Part shown: positions 16,639 to 24,416 of the stretch, in pieces
Position numbering within the stretch: position 1 is the stretch's first letter
How the letters are laid out: every line of letters begins with the position of its first letter
From: Opitutia bacterium UBA7441
Lineage (GTDB): Bacteria > Verrucomicrobiota > Verrucomicrobiia > Opitutales > Coraliomargaritaceae
Assembly: GCA_002480015.1 (NCBI GenBank)
Contig: DLQD01000080.1
Span: 16,760-41,265, forward strand
DNA: 24,506 nucleotides
Reading direction: 5' to 3'
Translations under genes and position numbers: made by a program
Notes under the pieces: generated by a model
Told to the model about the DNA's origin: nothing
Seen by the model: only the letters and a program-made list of their open reading frames with translations
The model's database searches: none

Positions 16639-17217
16639 TTAGTCTAAATGCATCTCCACCGATTCACCCTCGATGATATAGACTTCCGGGAAATTCGAGT
16701 TGTGGTTTTTATCCTCCATGCCGTAGCCAGCAAACCATTCGGGGCCATCATATTCGAAGCCGATGTATTGAGGCTTATACACCGAATCATCGTGATTGCG
16801 ATGGATGAGGACGGCGGTGCGCACTTCTTTTGCGCCGTTTTGTAGTGCGTATTCATGCAGGTTTTTAAGTGTCTTACCACTGTCGCAGATGTCATCGATA
16901 AGGAGGACATGTCGCCCGTTCATATCAGCTGGTTCAACAACTAGGCGAAATTCACTGTCTTGGCTGTTGTCCTTGGATGAGTAGCTCATGGCGCGGCAAA
17001 AGGAAGGCTCAACGGTGTAGGGGATCTCCTTGAGTAAGTCGGCGAAGAAAAAGACGCCACCGCGCAGGACGCAGATCGCTAGCACTTGCTGCCCCTCTTT
17101 TTCGTGAGTTTCCAGCACCCAGTGCCGAATCTCGCCCGCCATTTTATAGACACAGTAGGCGATGTCCTCTTTAGAGTAGATGCGTTTAAAATTATCGGGG
17201 ACTTTGCGAATCATCAT
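16639..17217 (-). CDS. hpt: Hypoxanthine phosphoribosyltransferase
   Basis: This salvage enzyme joins hypoxanthine (often also guanine) to PRPP to make IMP or GMP. The frame is open from a TTG at 17259, but ATGs at 17217 and 17214 (MMIRKVPDNFKRIYSKEDI, 192 or 191 residues) are more likely starts. Family motifs are AICVLRGGVFFFADLL, the flexible-loop region CRAMSYSSKD, the PRPP-binding HVLLIDDICDSGKTLKNL, and YIGFEYDGPEWFAGYGMEDK near the C-terminus. A 13-base palindrome lies immediately upstream of the ATG (listed separately). It is the last gene of a run in the same direction after the OppA-like gene, with 190 bases between, so it may have its own promoter. Confidence 0.93.
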   Translation of the reverse strand: MMIRKVPDNFKRIYSKEDIAYCVYKMAGEIRHWVLETHEKEGQQVLAICVLRGGVFFFADLLKEIPYTVEPSFCRAMSYSSKDNSQDSEFRLVVEPADMNGRHVLLIDDICDSGKTLKNLHEYALQNGAKEVRTAVLIHRNHDDSVYKPQYIGFEYDGPEWFAGYGMEDKNHNSNFPEVYIIEGESVEMHLD

Positions 17218-17219
17218 AA

Positions 17220-17232
17220 CAGGTTTAACCTG
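17220..17232. promoter_or_regulatory. 13-base palindrome at the hpt start
   Basis: CAGGTT-T-AACCTG is a perfect inverted repeat with a single central base, two bases upstream of the ATG at 17217. In the transcript it covers the ribosome-binding position. It could be an operator. As RNA the centre would open to give a short 4-5 bp hairpin. No regulator is assigned. Confidence 0.3.
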
Positions 17233-17407
17233 AGACAATGTATTAACTTGTCCACTCAATAGACTATTCCGAGTGAGCCTTTTCCTGCCAGTGCCAACTG
17301 TTTTAGGCCTTCATAGGCTGGGTGCGGAAGAAATCATAGCCGCTTGGAAGTAACTGTATCCGTGGTGGAAGACTTTCTTGTTTTGTCATTTTGATCTGCA
17401 CCCGGGG

Positions 17408-19024
17408 TCACTGTTCCAGCCAGACATCCTGATAGGGGTGATAGTCCAGGATGTTGGGATGCCACCCGCGCACGGCTTCGTCGATCAGAGTGCTGCGCAC
17501 ATAAAAGTAGATGGGGATGACGGGCATCTCATCCATGAGGATGGTTTCGGCCTTTTGGAAAAGCTCAAAGCGGGCCTCGGAGTTTTGCTCGATGGCGGCT
17601 TGCTTGATTAGAGCATCGTATTCGGTGCTGCCCCAGTTGCTGTGATTGTTGCCGTTATCGCTGGTGATCAGGCTGAGGAAGGTGTTGGGGTCGACGTAAT
17701 CGCCGATCCAAGCGGCGCGGACGATATCGAAATTGCGTGCCTTACGTGTGGCGAGATAGACTTTCCACTCTTGATTGTAGAGGCCGACGTCGATGCCCAG
17801 CTCTTCTTTCCACATCTGTTGAATGGCGACGGCGACGGTGCGGTGCGATTCGCTGGTATTGAAAAGAAGCTCGAATTTAGGGAAGCCCTCACCGTCGGGA
17901 TAGCCCGCTTCGGCCAGTAGGCGGCGAGCGAGATCGGGATCGTAGGGGAGCTTGACCTCGGCCGTGTAGCCGCCGGTGTTCGGCGGGGTGAAATGATAGG
18001 CAGGTTTTTGCCCGGCCTTAAGCACATACTCGGTCAGTGATTCGCGGTCGATCGAGTAAGCGAGCGCTTTACGCACGCGGGCGTCTTTGAGTGCGCCGTG
18101 CTCGGTGTTGATCAAATAGTAGTAGACGCCGAGGTAGGTGTCGAAGTGCAAACGCTCGGGTTGGTTAGCGCGGTACCAATCGATGCGTGGGATCGGTACG
18201 GTACTGGTTAAATGTAGCTGGTTGGCGCGGAAGGCGCGCTCCTCTGTATCGAGATCGATGGGGAGAAAGTGGATGGCGTTGAGCCGTACGGCGTCGGCCG
18301 CATTATAGTAGGGATTTTTAACCACCTCGATCGAGTGGTTGAGTCGCCAGTCTTGCAGAGCGAAGGGACCGTTGCCAACAAAGTTGCCCGGCTTCGTCCA
18401 CTTGGAGATGCGGTCGGTCATGTCCCCGTGGGCGAGCACAGTCGCTTTGTGCAAAGGGAACCAAGTGTAGTGGGTCGGCAGGCTGAGCAAGTAGGGGGTG
18501 GGCGCTTCGAGCTCGATGACCAGTGTTTGCGGATCCGGCGAGCTGAGGCCGACCTCGGCGAAGTCCGGCTGCTCGCCTTTATTGAACGCTTCCGCGCCCC
18601 GGATACCGTAGAGCATATAGGCGTAGGGGGCACCCATCGTAGGAGTGAGAATCCGCTCGTAGGCGAAGAGGAAGTCCTCCGCTGTGAGCGGATCGCCATT
18701 CGACCAACGGGCTCCGGGATCGAGGTGGAAGGTGTAGCGCAGGCCGTCCTCCGAGATATCCCAGGACAGGGCGACGCCCGGTTCGATCGCCAATGTCTCC
18801 GGATGCACGGTGGTCAGCCCCTCGAAGAGTGCGAGAAGGACGTAGTGCTCTGTGACGCCCGTGACGATGTGGGGGTCGAGGCCCTCCGGTTCCGTGCCGA
18901 GGCCGATGTAGAGTTCCTGCTCAGCATTGCCTTGTTCGACGTTTGTTTGACTCCGGCCGCAGCCGCTGAGGAAGAGCGCCAGGCCAGAGGCGAACGAGCA
19001 AAGAAAGATACGGGTGCGTGTCAT
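17408..19024 (-). CDS. Peptide/oligopeptide ABC transporter substrate-binding lipoprotein (OppA-like)
   Basis: A 538-residue extracytoplasmic binding protein of the SBP_bac_5 family. The N-terminus is a lipoprotein signal: MTRTR, a hydrophobic run, then the lipobox LSGC (19-22), so C22 is lipid-modified and the protein is membrane-anchored. Family landmarks are LYIGLGTEPEGLDPHIVTGV, LSWDISEDGLRYTFHLDPGA with ARWSNGDPLTAEDFLFAYER after it, GPFALQDWRLNHSIEVVKNP, and near the end GWIGDY-like AAWIGDYVDPNTFLSL and IPIYFYVRSTLID. These match OppA/MppA proteins. No permease or ATPase genes are adjacent, so it is an orphan binding protein that must use a system elsewhere. It might bind cell-wall peptides, as MppA does, but that is inference. 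Confidence 0.92.
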   Translation of the reverse strand: MTRTRIFLCSFASGLALFLSGCGRSQTNVEQGNAEQELYIGLGTEPEGLDPHIVTGVTEHYVLLALFEGLTTVHPETLAIEPGVALSWDISEDGLRYTFHLDPGARWSNGDPLTAEDFLFAYERILTPTMGAPYAYMLYGIRGAEAFNKGEQPDFAEVGLSSPDPQTLVIELEAPTPYLLSLPTHYTWFPLHKATVLAHGDMTDRISKWTKPGNFVGNGPFALQDWRLNHSIEVVKNPYYNAADAVRLNAIHFLPIDLDTEERAFRANQLHLTSTVPIPRIDWYRANQPERLHFDTYLGVYYYLINTEHGALKDARVRKALAYSIDRESLTEYVLKAGQKPAYHFTPPNTGGYTAEVKLPYDPDLARRLLAEAGYPDGEGFPKFELLFNTSESHRTVAVAIQQMWKEELGIDVGLYNQEWKVYLATRKARNFDIVRAAWIGDYVDPNTFLSLITSDNGNNHSNWGSTEYDALIKQAAIEQNSEARFELFQKAETILMDEMPVIPIYFYVRSTLIDEAVRGWHPNILDYHPYQDVWLEQ

Positions 19025-19331
19025 CGCTCCCTAGCTAGTTCGAGCGGGTGCCGACCTGCAAGTAGTTTTCCGAGTGGATGGCGATTGTCGGGGGGAATTT
19101 TTAGAATGGGGAACGTACTGGATGTGCACGGAGGCCATAGCCGCCGTGAGAATTCGACATGCGCCTCATCACTGACGAGCGCCAGCGTTCTAGAAATCGA
19201 ATCGATCGCCGAAATGCTTCCGCATATTGCGGCCACTTCCGGAGGCCTTGGCCACTGCGTTCTGTGTCGCCGCTTCGATGGATTCTTTCAAGGAGCCGAC
19301 GCGTTTGATTCAGCGAAAATATCGGGTGAGC
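19025..19331. other. 307-base gap between the PGPGW-type gene and the OppA-like gene
   Basis: No gene here is convincing. The minus strand has two overlapping small frames: one of 71 codons (19021-19236), ending inside the oppA start, and one of 33 residues (19190-19291) beginning at TTG with a plausible helical, charged composition (KESIEAATQNAVAKASG). Neither has a ribosome site. The gap may hold the oppA promoter and leader, but I see no clear -35/-10 pair. Confidence 0.4.
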
Positions 19332-19757
19332 CTAATCGCATGGGGAGTTTTTCGGGAGTATGTAAGGGGGGCGTTCGGCCCTGGCACGCAACCAGTTTAA
19401 GCTCCGGTAGACGCGCGGGAGGCGGATGATTCTGTGTTCCAGATGGCGTTTCCCCGGGAAATCCGTCAAACTGACGCCGAAGAGCATAGTCAGGACACCC
19501 TGCCCCGGAATAAAAAGCATGATCAAGCCGACGAGGACGAAGAAAATACCCAAACAGTTTTTCAGGATTTTGAGCGTGAGGCGGATAGGGGAGAGGCTTG
19601 CCGGTGCGGGCGGGGGGCGCACGAAAAAATCATCTGGCAGACGTATAATAATGAACGGAAAGAGCAGGATCGAGACGACGAATGCACTGAGACTGATCCC
19701 CGTTAGCCAGAGGATTATTTCGGTATGTTCGTAGAGGAATTCGCGGAGCATGCTCAT
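19332..19757 (-). CDS. Small membrane protein, PGPGW-type
   Basis: A 141-residue inner-membrane protein. The ATG at 19757 (MSMLREF) is used; a second ATG at 19751 is possible. Two long hydrophobic segments lie at about 13-38 (IILWLTGISLSAFVVSILLF and on) and 65-90 (KILKNCLGIFFVLVGLIMLF). The second is followed directly by IPGQGVLTMLFGVSLTDFPG and KRHLEHRIIRLP, which match the PGPGW-type putative transmembrane family: a proline-glycine turn, a second hydrophobic stretch, then a basic tail. Function is unknown. It follows cls by 72 bases in the same direction. Confidence 0.7.
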   Translation of the reverse strand: MSMLREFLYEHTEIILWLTGISLSAFVVSILLFPFIIIRLPDDFFVRPPPAPASLSPIRLTLKILKNCLGIFFVLVGLIMLFIPGQGVLTMLFGVSLTDFPGKRHLEHRIIRLPRVYRSLNWLRARAERPPYILPKNSPCD

Positions 19758-19829
19758 ATGTTGGACGCAAGCTGCCTGGATGACGAGTTCGATCCTATTC
19801 GAACTGAATGTAGAATTCGAGTTGGCGCG

Positions 19830-21293
19830 TTAAAGCAGTGGCACCAGCAGGCGGACGATGTCTTGTTTGAGCTTAGAGGGCATCAGTCTATTGTCGCTGA
19901 TGGCGGACTTGTAGTCGGTGCATTCGCGCTCGATCTGTTTGCACCAGGCGGTGAGTTTTTCGATGTCGCCCGAGCTGTAGTGCAATACGGCGATCTCGAA
20001 ATTGACGAAGAGTGAACGCATGTCGATATTAGCTGAGCCGACAATCCCCACCTTTCCGTCAGCAAGGATCATTTTGGCATGGAGCATGCGGGGGGTATAA
20101 AAGAGGATTTCGACTCCAGCCGCCTCCAACTCCGCGAGGTAGGTATGACGGGCGATGTCGGCGAGGCCTTGGTTGGAGTGGAGCGGCAGGATGAGCCGGA
20201 TGTGTCGGCCCGTATGCGCTTTGACGATGAGCGAGCGCAGGATGACCTCGTCGGGGATGAAATAGGGCGTGATGATGGTCAGGCTCTGTTTAAATTCTTG
20301 AATGATACGCACGATTTGCTCCCAGAGAGGATCGTTGGCCACATCGGGGCCACTGGCAATGACTTCGATCGTGCTATCGCCCGCCTCCTCAGGGATGTGG
20401 CGAAGTAGGTCAACATGTAGAGCGGGATCTTCTTTGGCCGCAAAAGCCCAGTCACTGATAAAAGTTCGGGTCAGTTCGGCGACGGCCGGCCCTTGTGTGA
20501 CGATACTGAAGTCGGCGAAGAGTTCCGCTGAGTCTACTTCGCCCATGAAGCGCACATCGATGTTTTGCCCCCCGGTGATCGCGCGATAGTTGTCAAAGAT
20601 AGCGATCTTGCGGTGGTTACGAAGATTGGAGGATGTTTGCGTCTGGATCGGCAAGACGGGCATGAACATAGCGACCTGTCCACCGGCTTTGCGGATCTTG
20701 AGCCGCGCCGCACGGGTCTTGTTCCAACTGCCGAGCGAGTCGAGGAGCAGGCGGACGGTGACGCCCTCTTTGGCACGCCGGGTCAGTAGGTCGACGATCT
20801 TCTGGCCGGTGGCGTCGTTGCCCAAGATGTAAGTGGCGATATGGATGGTGTGCTCGGCGGCTTCGATTTCATGGCAGAGGCGTTTGAAGGCAGCGACGCC
20901 ATCCGGCAGAAGTTCAAAGTGGTTGCCCTTGCTTGCCTGATTGATGGTCTCCAGGGCGAGGATGTCTCCCTTATGTAGATTCGGTTCGTGGCGGGTTCTC
21001 GATAGGTCGAACGCATGGTGGCTGACCTCGCGTTTGATCCGTGCCATCCGACGGCTCTTCCGTCCACCAAACATAAAGTAGAGCGGCACGCCGAGCACAG
21101 GGGCGAAGACGACGAGTAGGAACCAAGCGAAGAAATTGCTCGGATTGCGCTTCTCGGCGAAGACCCGCCGGATGATCAAGAGCGCGAGCACGAAGCCGAG
21201 CACCGTCGTCAAATTCGTTAGGACAAAGACGAGGCTGCCCCCCAGGAAATCGATCAGCGGGTCGACTACGTGTTGTATTAAAAAATCGATCAA
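19830..21293 (-). CDS. cls: Cardiolipin synthase (phospholipase D family)
   Basis: This enzyme joins two phosphatidylglycerols into cardiolipin at the inner membrane. The frame is open to 21440, but the first 49 codons are arginine/proline/serine-rich and not protein-like. A TTG at 21291-21293 before IDFLIQHVVDPLIDFLGG gives 487 residues, against 486 in E. coli ClsA, so I use it; there is no in-frame ATG nearby. Two N-terminal hydrophobic segments are followed by FGGRKSRRM. The two HKD motifs are HRKIAIFD (H227 in this numbering) and HAKMILAD (H405), at nearly the ClsA positions, each followed by the usual ITGGQNID and VGSANIDMRS. The non-ATG start is the weak point, not the identity. Confidence 0.93.
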   Translation of the reverse strand: MIDFLIQHVVDPLIDFLGGSLVFVLTNLTTVLGFVLALLIIRRVFAEKRNPSNFFAWFLLVVFAPVLGVPLYFMFGGRKSRRMARIKREVSHHAFDLSRTRHEPNLHKGDILALETINQASKGNHFELLPDGVAAFKRLCHEIEAAEHTIHIATYILGNDATGQKIVDLLTRRAKEGVTVRLLLDSLGSWNKTRAARLKIRKAGGQVAMFMPVLPIQTQTSSNLRNHRKIAIFDNYRAITGGQNIDVRFMGEVDSAELFADFSIVTQGPAVAELTRTFISDWAFAAKEDPALHVDLLRHIPEEAGDSTIEVIASGPDVANDPLWEQIVRIIQEFKQSLTIITPYFIPDEVILRSLIVKAHTGRHIRLILPLHSNQGLADIARHTYLAELEAAGVEILFYTPRMLHAKMILADGKVGIVGSANIDMRSLFVNFEIAVLHYSSGDIEKLTAWCKQIERECTDYKSAISDNRLMPSKLKQDIVRLLVPLL

Positions 21294-21504
21294 GGTAGAC
21301 CAGTTTAGAATAGAGCTGCCGGACAACAACCGAAATCGGTTTATCGTGAAGAGCCAGGGCAGCCCGACCCTGGACCTGCGCGACGGATGCGACGCTTGGC
21401 TGGGTCGATACGGGCAGGCCGAGGTCGCAGGCCACCTCAATTTTCAGCACTGCTACATTCCAAGGTTGTCCCTTGGCTCAATATCGACTTTCCTGAAGGG
21501 CATC

Positions 21505-22281
21505 ATGTCCGATAACACACCACCGAACCCAGGCCAGCCACAGCAAGTCAACTTGCAGCAAGTCGCCCAACAGTTCATGGCCGGCATGCAGCGCCATTTT
21601 GATATGTTGGCCTTTAACCTTGCCGCTCGCGAGTGCGTGCAAGAGGAGGCCTATAACGCACGGGTCAACGCGCCCAAGGTCATGCCGGCCGGACCGCGCC
21701 ACCAGAATTTCGAGCAGATGCAGGCCTACGCCCGCGACCTTCTCGTGCGTCAGGTGATTGGTGACTGCATGAATTTGGCCGTGACTGGGATGAATAATGC
21801 GCATTTCTTCCTCGCTCTGGTCAAGGCCACGAAGGCCAGTCCCCAGGTCAGTCCCGAGGCGCACGCGGAAGCGCAGAAATCTCAGCGTGCGTTCCTACCA
21901 GTGCAGCTCGACGAGAAATTCAACCGCCTGGAGCAGGACTACGGCATCATGTGCGAATTGGAGGATTCCATTATCTCGCTCGGCTTTATCCTGCAGGCCC
22001 TCATGCAGCAGGGGGGCATCGTTAAAGAGCCGCAGCTCGACGACAAGGGCGAGCTTGTGCTGGAACTGAAGACGGTTGAAATCCTGAGTCGCGAGGTCGA
22101 CGCTGGGAAGGCGCACGGTAAGCTCATCGACCAACGCAAAGTCTTCAAGGAGGGCGAGGCGCTTGTTTTTTCCGATGTTGAGTTGCAGCTCATTCTGGTA
22201 ACCATTGCCTCGTTTGCCGACAGTCTTTTTAAGTCGGTGTCTCTTTACGCAAAGTCGGTCAAGGACGCGAGCGATTCGTAG
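21505..22281 (+). CDS. Conserved-looking protein of unknown function, 258 residues
   Basis: The frame is open from 21136, overlapping cls on the other strand, but the ATG at 21505 has GAAGG (21495-21499) five bases upstream and begins a normal sequence (MSDNTPPNPGQPQQVNLQQV). I do not recognise the family. It has no signal peptide and no membrane segment. Composition is rich in A, L, Q and M, and most of it should be helical. A proline/glutamine-rich N-terminal tail of about 15 residues is followed by helices such as FMAGMQRHFDMLAFNLAARE and QMQAYARDLLVRQVIGDCMN. A middle part (about 185-200) has DDKGELVLELKTVEIL, which looks like a small beta hairpin. It is followed 26 bases later by the EEP gene and then rlmH, probably in one transcript. 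Confidence 0.72.
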   Translation: MSDNTPPNPGQPQQVNLQQVAQQFMAGMQRHFDMLAFNLAARECVQEEAYNARVNAPKVMPAGPRHQNFEQMQAYARDLLVRQVIGDCMNLAVTGMNNAHFFLALVKATKASPQVSPEAHAEAQKSQRAFLPVQLDEKFNRLEQDYGIMCELEDSIISLGFILQALMQQGGIVKEPQLDDKGELVLELKTVEILSREVDAGKAHGKLIDQRKVFKEGEALVFSDVELQLILVTIASFADSLFKSVSLYAKSVKDASDS

Positions 22282-22307
22282 AATGTAAGGAGCTCTCCGG
22301 ACCGAAC

Positions 22308-23120
22308 GTGACGTCTATTTTTTCTATGGCTGATGGCTTGCAGACCTTACGTATCCTTACGCTGAATATTGCACACGGACGCGGTTTGTCGGCCTACCAG
22401 GGCTTCCACTCGGCTCGTGGGATTGAGCGTAGTCTCCGGCGGGTCGCGCATCTCCTCCGGAAGGTGGATGCCGATATCGTGGCGTTACAGGAGGTTGATG
22501 AGGACTCACACTGGAATCGCCGCATACACTTGCTCGATGTTTTACAGGAACAGGCAGGTTACGAGCACGCCTACTTGGGAGTGCATAATCGGCGCTCCGG
22601 TAGGCTGCCCTTGGCCTACGGTAATGCCTTGCTCACACGTTTCCCGATCCGGCATGCCGAGCACGAGGCCTTCGGCCAGGCCTCGCTCGGGGAAAAGGGC
22701 TTCGTCTGTGCCGAATTGGAGACGCCGCACGGCATCCTGCCCGTAGTCAACCTGCACCTCGATTTTCGCTCGCGCCTTCGCAGAATTGAACAGGTCGAAA
22801 CGCTGATTCAATTCCTCGTCAATAAGAAGTACACCGACGAGGGCACGCCGCACCTCGCACCTTTGGTCTGCGGCGATTTCAATAGCCGCTCCGGCCGCCG
22901 GGGCGATGCCGTCCGCCACCTCTTTCAATATTTGGAAAATCAATGCGACTACCGGCTCCTGCCGCAGGGGCGAAGGAGCCGGACGTTCCCCTCGCTCTTA
23001 CCTGTGCATGGGCTCGACTTCGTTTTCGTTCCACCCAGCTACCAAGTCTGCTCCAGCGAGGTGCTCCGCAGCTACGTCAGCGATCATCGCCCGGTCGTCG
23101 TCGAATTACGAATTAAGTGA
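22308..23120 (+). CDS. Endonuclease/exonuclease/phosphatase (EEP) family protein
   Basis: A 270-residue protein of the DNase I-like metal-dependent hydrolase fold. The GTG at 22308 is used; an ATG at 22326 is an alternative start. Motifs come in the family order: LRILTLNIAHGRG (metal-binding asparagine), DADIVALQEVDE (catalytic glutamate), GNALLTRFPI, VVNLHLDF (histidine), VCGDFNSRSG (aspartate and asparagine) and SDHRPVVVELRI at the C-terminus (aspartate-histidine pair). All catalytic positions are present, so the enzyme should be active. The substrate could be nucleic acid, phospholipid or a phosphate ester and cannot be chosen from sequence. There is no signal peptide. It lies between the unknown 258-residue gene and rlmH. 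Confidence 0.88.
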   Translation: MTSIFSMADGLQTLRILTLNIAHGRGLSAYQGFHSARGIERSLRRVAHLLRKVDADIVALQEVDEDSHWNRRIHLLDVLQEQAGYEHAYLGVHNRRSGRLPLAYGNALLTRFPIRHAEHEAFGQASLGEKGFVCAELETPHGILPVVNLHLDFRSRLRRIEQVETLIQFLVNKKYTDEGTPHLAPLVCGDFNSRSGRRGDAVRHLFQYLENQCDYRLLPQGRRSRTFPSLLPVHGLDFVFVPPSYQVCSSEVLRSYVSDHRPVVVELRIK

Positions 23121-23150
23121 ATTTTGCTACGCTGTCTCCGCCATTTATAA

Positions 23151-23594
23151 ATGTTCCGCTACACTATCATAGCCGTTGGCAAAATGAAGAACCGCTCGCT
23201 GGCCGCGCTCTGCGACGACTTTGCCAAGCGCCTCAAGCGGCAGGGAAATTTTGAGCTCGTCGAGCTGAAGGACGGCGACGTCGAAAGCGAGGGCGAGCGC
23301 ATCCTCGACGCGCTTGCCAAGCGTGGCGATGCGCGTATCTACGCGATGGCTGAAGAAGGGCGCACTTGCAGCTCGCAGAAACTGGCGGCTGAACTCCAGG
23401 CCCTTCAAGGTCGCTCAGCTGTCTTTATCGTCGGCGGGGCCTACGGCCTCAGCGCTGCGGTCAAGTCACGCGCGGACGTTTTGCTTTCGCTCTCACCCTT
23501 TACTTTCACGCACGAGATCGCCCGAATGCTTCTTTGTGAGCAGCTCTACCGCGCTGTCTCCATTCAGACCGGTTCAAAGTATCACCACGAGTAG
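23151..23594 (+). CDS. rlmH: 23S rRNA (pseudouridine1915-N3)-methyltransferase RlmH
   Basis: RlmH, a SPOUT-class enzyme, methylates pseudouridine 1915 in helix 69 of 23S rRNA on the assembled ribosome. The 147 residues fit the usual 155 or so. Markers are the start YTIIAVGKMKNRSL, the SAM-site block VFIVGGAYGLS, LSLSPFTFTHEIARMLLCEQ and the C-terminal LYRAVSIQTGSKYHHE, a variant of the YRA...YH(K/E) tail. GGAYG replaces the more common GGPYG or GGADG. It ends at TAG within a GTAG hairpin element and is probably the last gene of the three-gene plus-strand run. Confidence 0.94.
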   Translation: MFRYTIIAVGKMKNRSLAALCDDFAKRLKRQGNFELVELKDGDVESEGERILDALAKRGDARIYAMAEEGRTCSSQKLAAELQALQGRSAVFIVGGAYGLSAAVKSRADVLLSLSPFTFTHEIARMLLCEQLYRAVSIQTGSKYHHE

Positions 23595-23609
23595 CCGGCG
23601 GTGAACCGC
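23591..23609 (+). repeat. GTAG-foot hairpin at the end of rlmH
   Basis: GTAG (23591-23594) contains the rlmH stop codon and is followed by GCGG (23598-23601), loop TGAA, CCGC (23606-23609). It resembles the hairpin at the galK stop, which has the same loop on the plus strand. The stem is short, so this is tentative. Confidence 0.25.
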
Positions 23610-23974
23610 TTAGGTGAGCGTGAAAGTGTGGCTGTTGTGCGTATCCCCACTCCTTTAGGTCTGGGACTTGTAGGCTTTCGAAGTGACTGAGGGGCTGCCA
23701 CCTAAAGGAGGCAGCATACGATGCTATATTCCAAGCGGACACTCGGTCGCACTGCAGGCGGAGACGGTTCAGTAAACTTTCTGCGCTGCGAACGATCCAG
23801 CTTGCTTTTTTTCTGAAAACAGAGGATAAGCTACCTGTCTATAACACATGTTAGGATTCAGCGCACGGGTAACATCAGTTGGAACAGTCAATGTATTCAG
23901 TCGGGTGGCTCCGCACTCAAGCGGAACTCAAAGCAAAGAAGCAAGTGGGATAGCCCAATGATAAAGGTAAATAA
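23595..23974. other. Intergenic region: repeat copy B, then a leader for the RRM gene
   Basis: No full gene lies in these 380 bases. The left part holds the second copy of the CCTAAAGGA repeat. The right part is likely the promoter and 5' leader of the RRM gene: TTGCTT (23802-23807), 17 bases, then GATAAG (23825-23830) is a possible sigma70-type pair. The leader has a small hairpin (TCCGC with GCGGA around 23910-23926), a 20-codon open frame at 23891-23953, and the AAAGG ribosome site at 23963-23967. The promoter is a guess from spacing only. Confidence 0.4.
23650..23720. repeat. Dispersed palindromic repeat, copy B (CCTAAAGGA family)
   Basis: CTCCTTTAGGT (23650-23660) and ACCTAAAGGAG (23700-23710) form a perfect 11-base inverted repeat. 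The right half is also a hairpin, GCTGCC (23694-23699) with GGCAGC (23710-23715), loop ACCTAAAGGA. The reverse complement of 23677-23719 aligns with 8594-8635. Confidence 0.6.
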
Positions 23975-24394
23975 ATGAATACAAAGATGTATGTAGGCAA
24001 TCTGTCCTACGATGCCACAGATAGTGAAATCCGCGAGCTTTTCGAAGCACACGGCACCGTAACCGACGTTTTCATCGTCAAAGACCGTGAGTCTGGCCGC
24101 CCCCGCGGCTTTGCTTTCGTCTCGATGGGAACGGTCGAGGAAATGAATGCAGCGATCGAAGGCTTGAACGGTGTAGAATTTTCCGGTCGCGCCCTGACCA
24201 TCAACGAAGCACGTCCCCGCGAAGAACGCCCTCAAGGCGGTGGCGGTGGCGGCGGCTACGGTGGCGGCGGCTACGGTGGCGGTGGCGGTGGTCGCGGCGG
24301 TTTTAACCGTGGTGGCGGCGGTGGCCGTGATCGCGGCGGACGCGGCGGTTTCGATCGCGATCGCGGTGGCCGTGGTGGTCGCGACAGCTACTAG
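23975..24394 (+). CDS. Glycine-rich RRM RNA-binding protein
   Basis: A 139-residue protein with one RNA recognition motif (about 1-80) and a glycine/arginine tail. RNP2 is MYVGNL (4-9) and RNP1 is RGFAFVSM (about 44-51), with the aromatic residues that stack on RNA bases. DSEIRELFEAHGTVTDVFIV is the first helix and strand. The tail, from about residue 88, is made of GGGGYGGGG-like runs and RGG-type repeats ending in RDSY. This layout matches bacterial and cyanobacterial Rbp proteins, which are often cold-induced RNA chaperones. AAAGG at 23963-23967, seven bases before the ATG, fixes the start. A strong terminator follows. The long leader suggests post-transcriptional control, but that is inference. 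Confidence 0.93.
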   Translation: MNTKMYVGNLSYDATDSEIRELFEAHGTVTDVFIVKDRESGRPRGFAFVSMGTVEEMNAAIEGLNGVEFSGRALTINEARPREERPQGGGGGGGYGGGGYGGGGGGRGGFNRGGGGGRDRGGRGGFDRDRGGRGGRDSY

Positions 24395-24416
24395 TTCTAC
24401 TAGTTAAATCACTTTC

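Noticed and set aside
18269..19429. 386-codon plus-strand open frame opposite the OppA-like gene
   Set aside because: It covers the oppA-like coding region and the following gap in antisense, with no recognisable motif. The opposite strand has a clear lipoprotein signal and family blocks.
21294..21440. Upstream extension of cls to the ATG at 21440
   Set aside because: The extra codons are not protein-like and would make the protein 49 residues longer than E. coli ClsA. The HKD motif positions fit the TTG start.
24230..24394. Short tandem DNA repeats (GGTGGCGGC and similar) at the end of the RRM gene
   Set aside because: They are explained by the glycine/arginine-rich tail of the protein and are not an independent repeat element.
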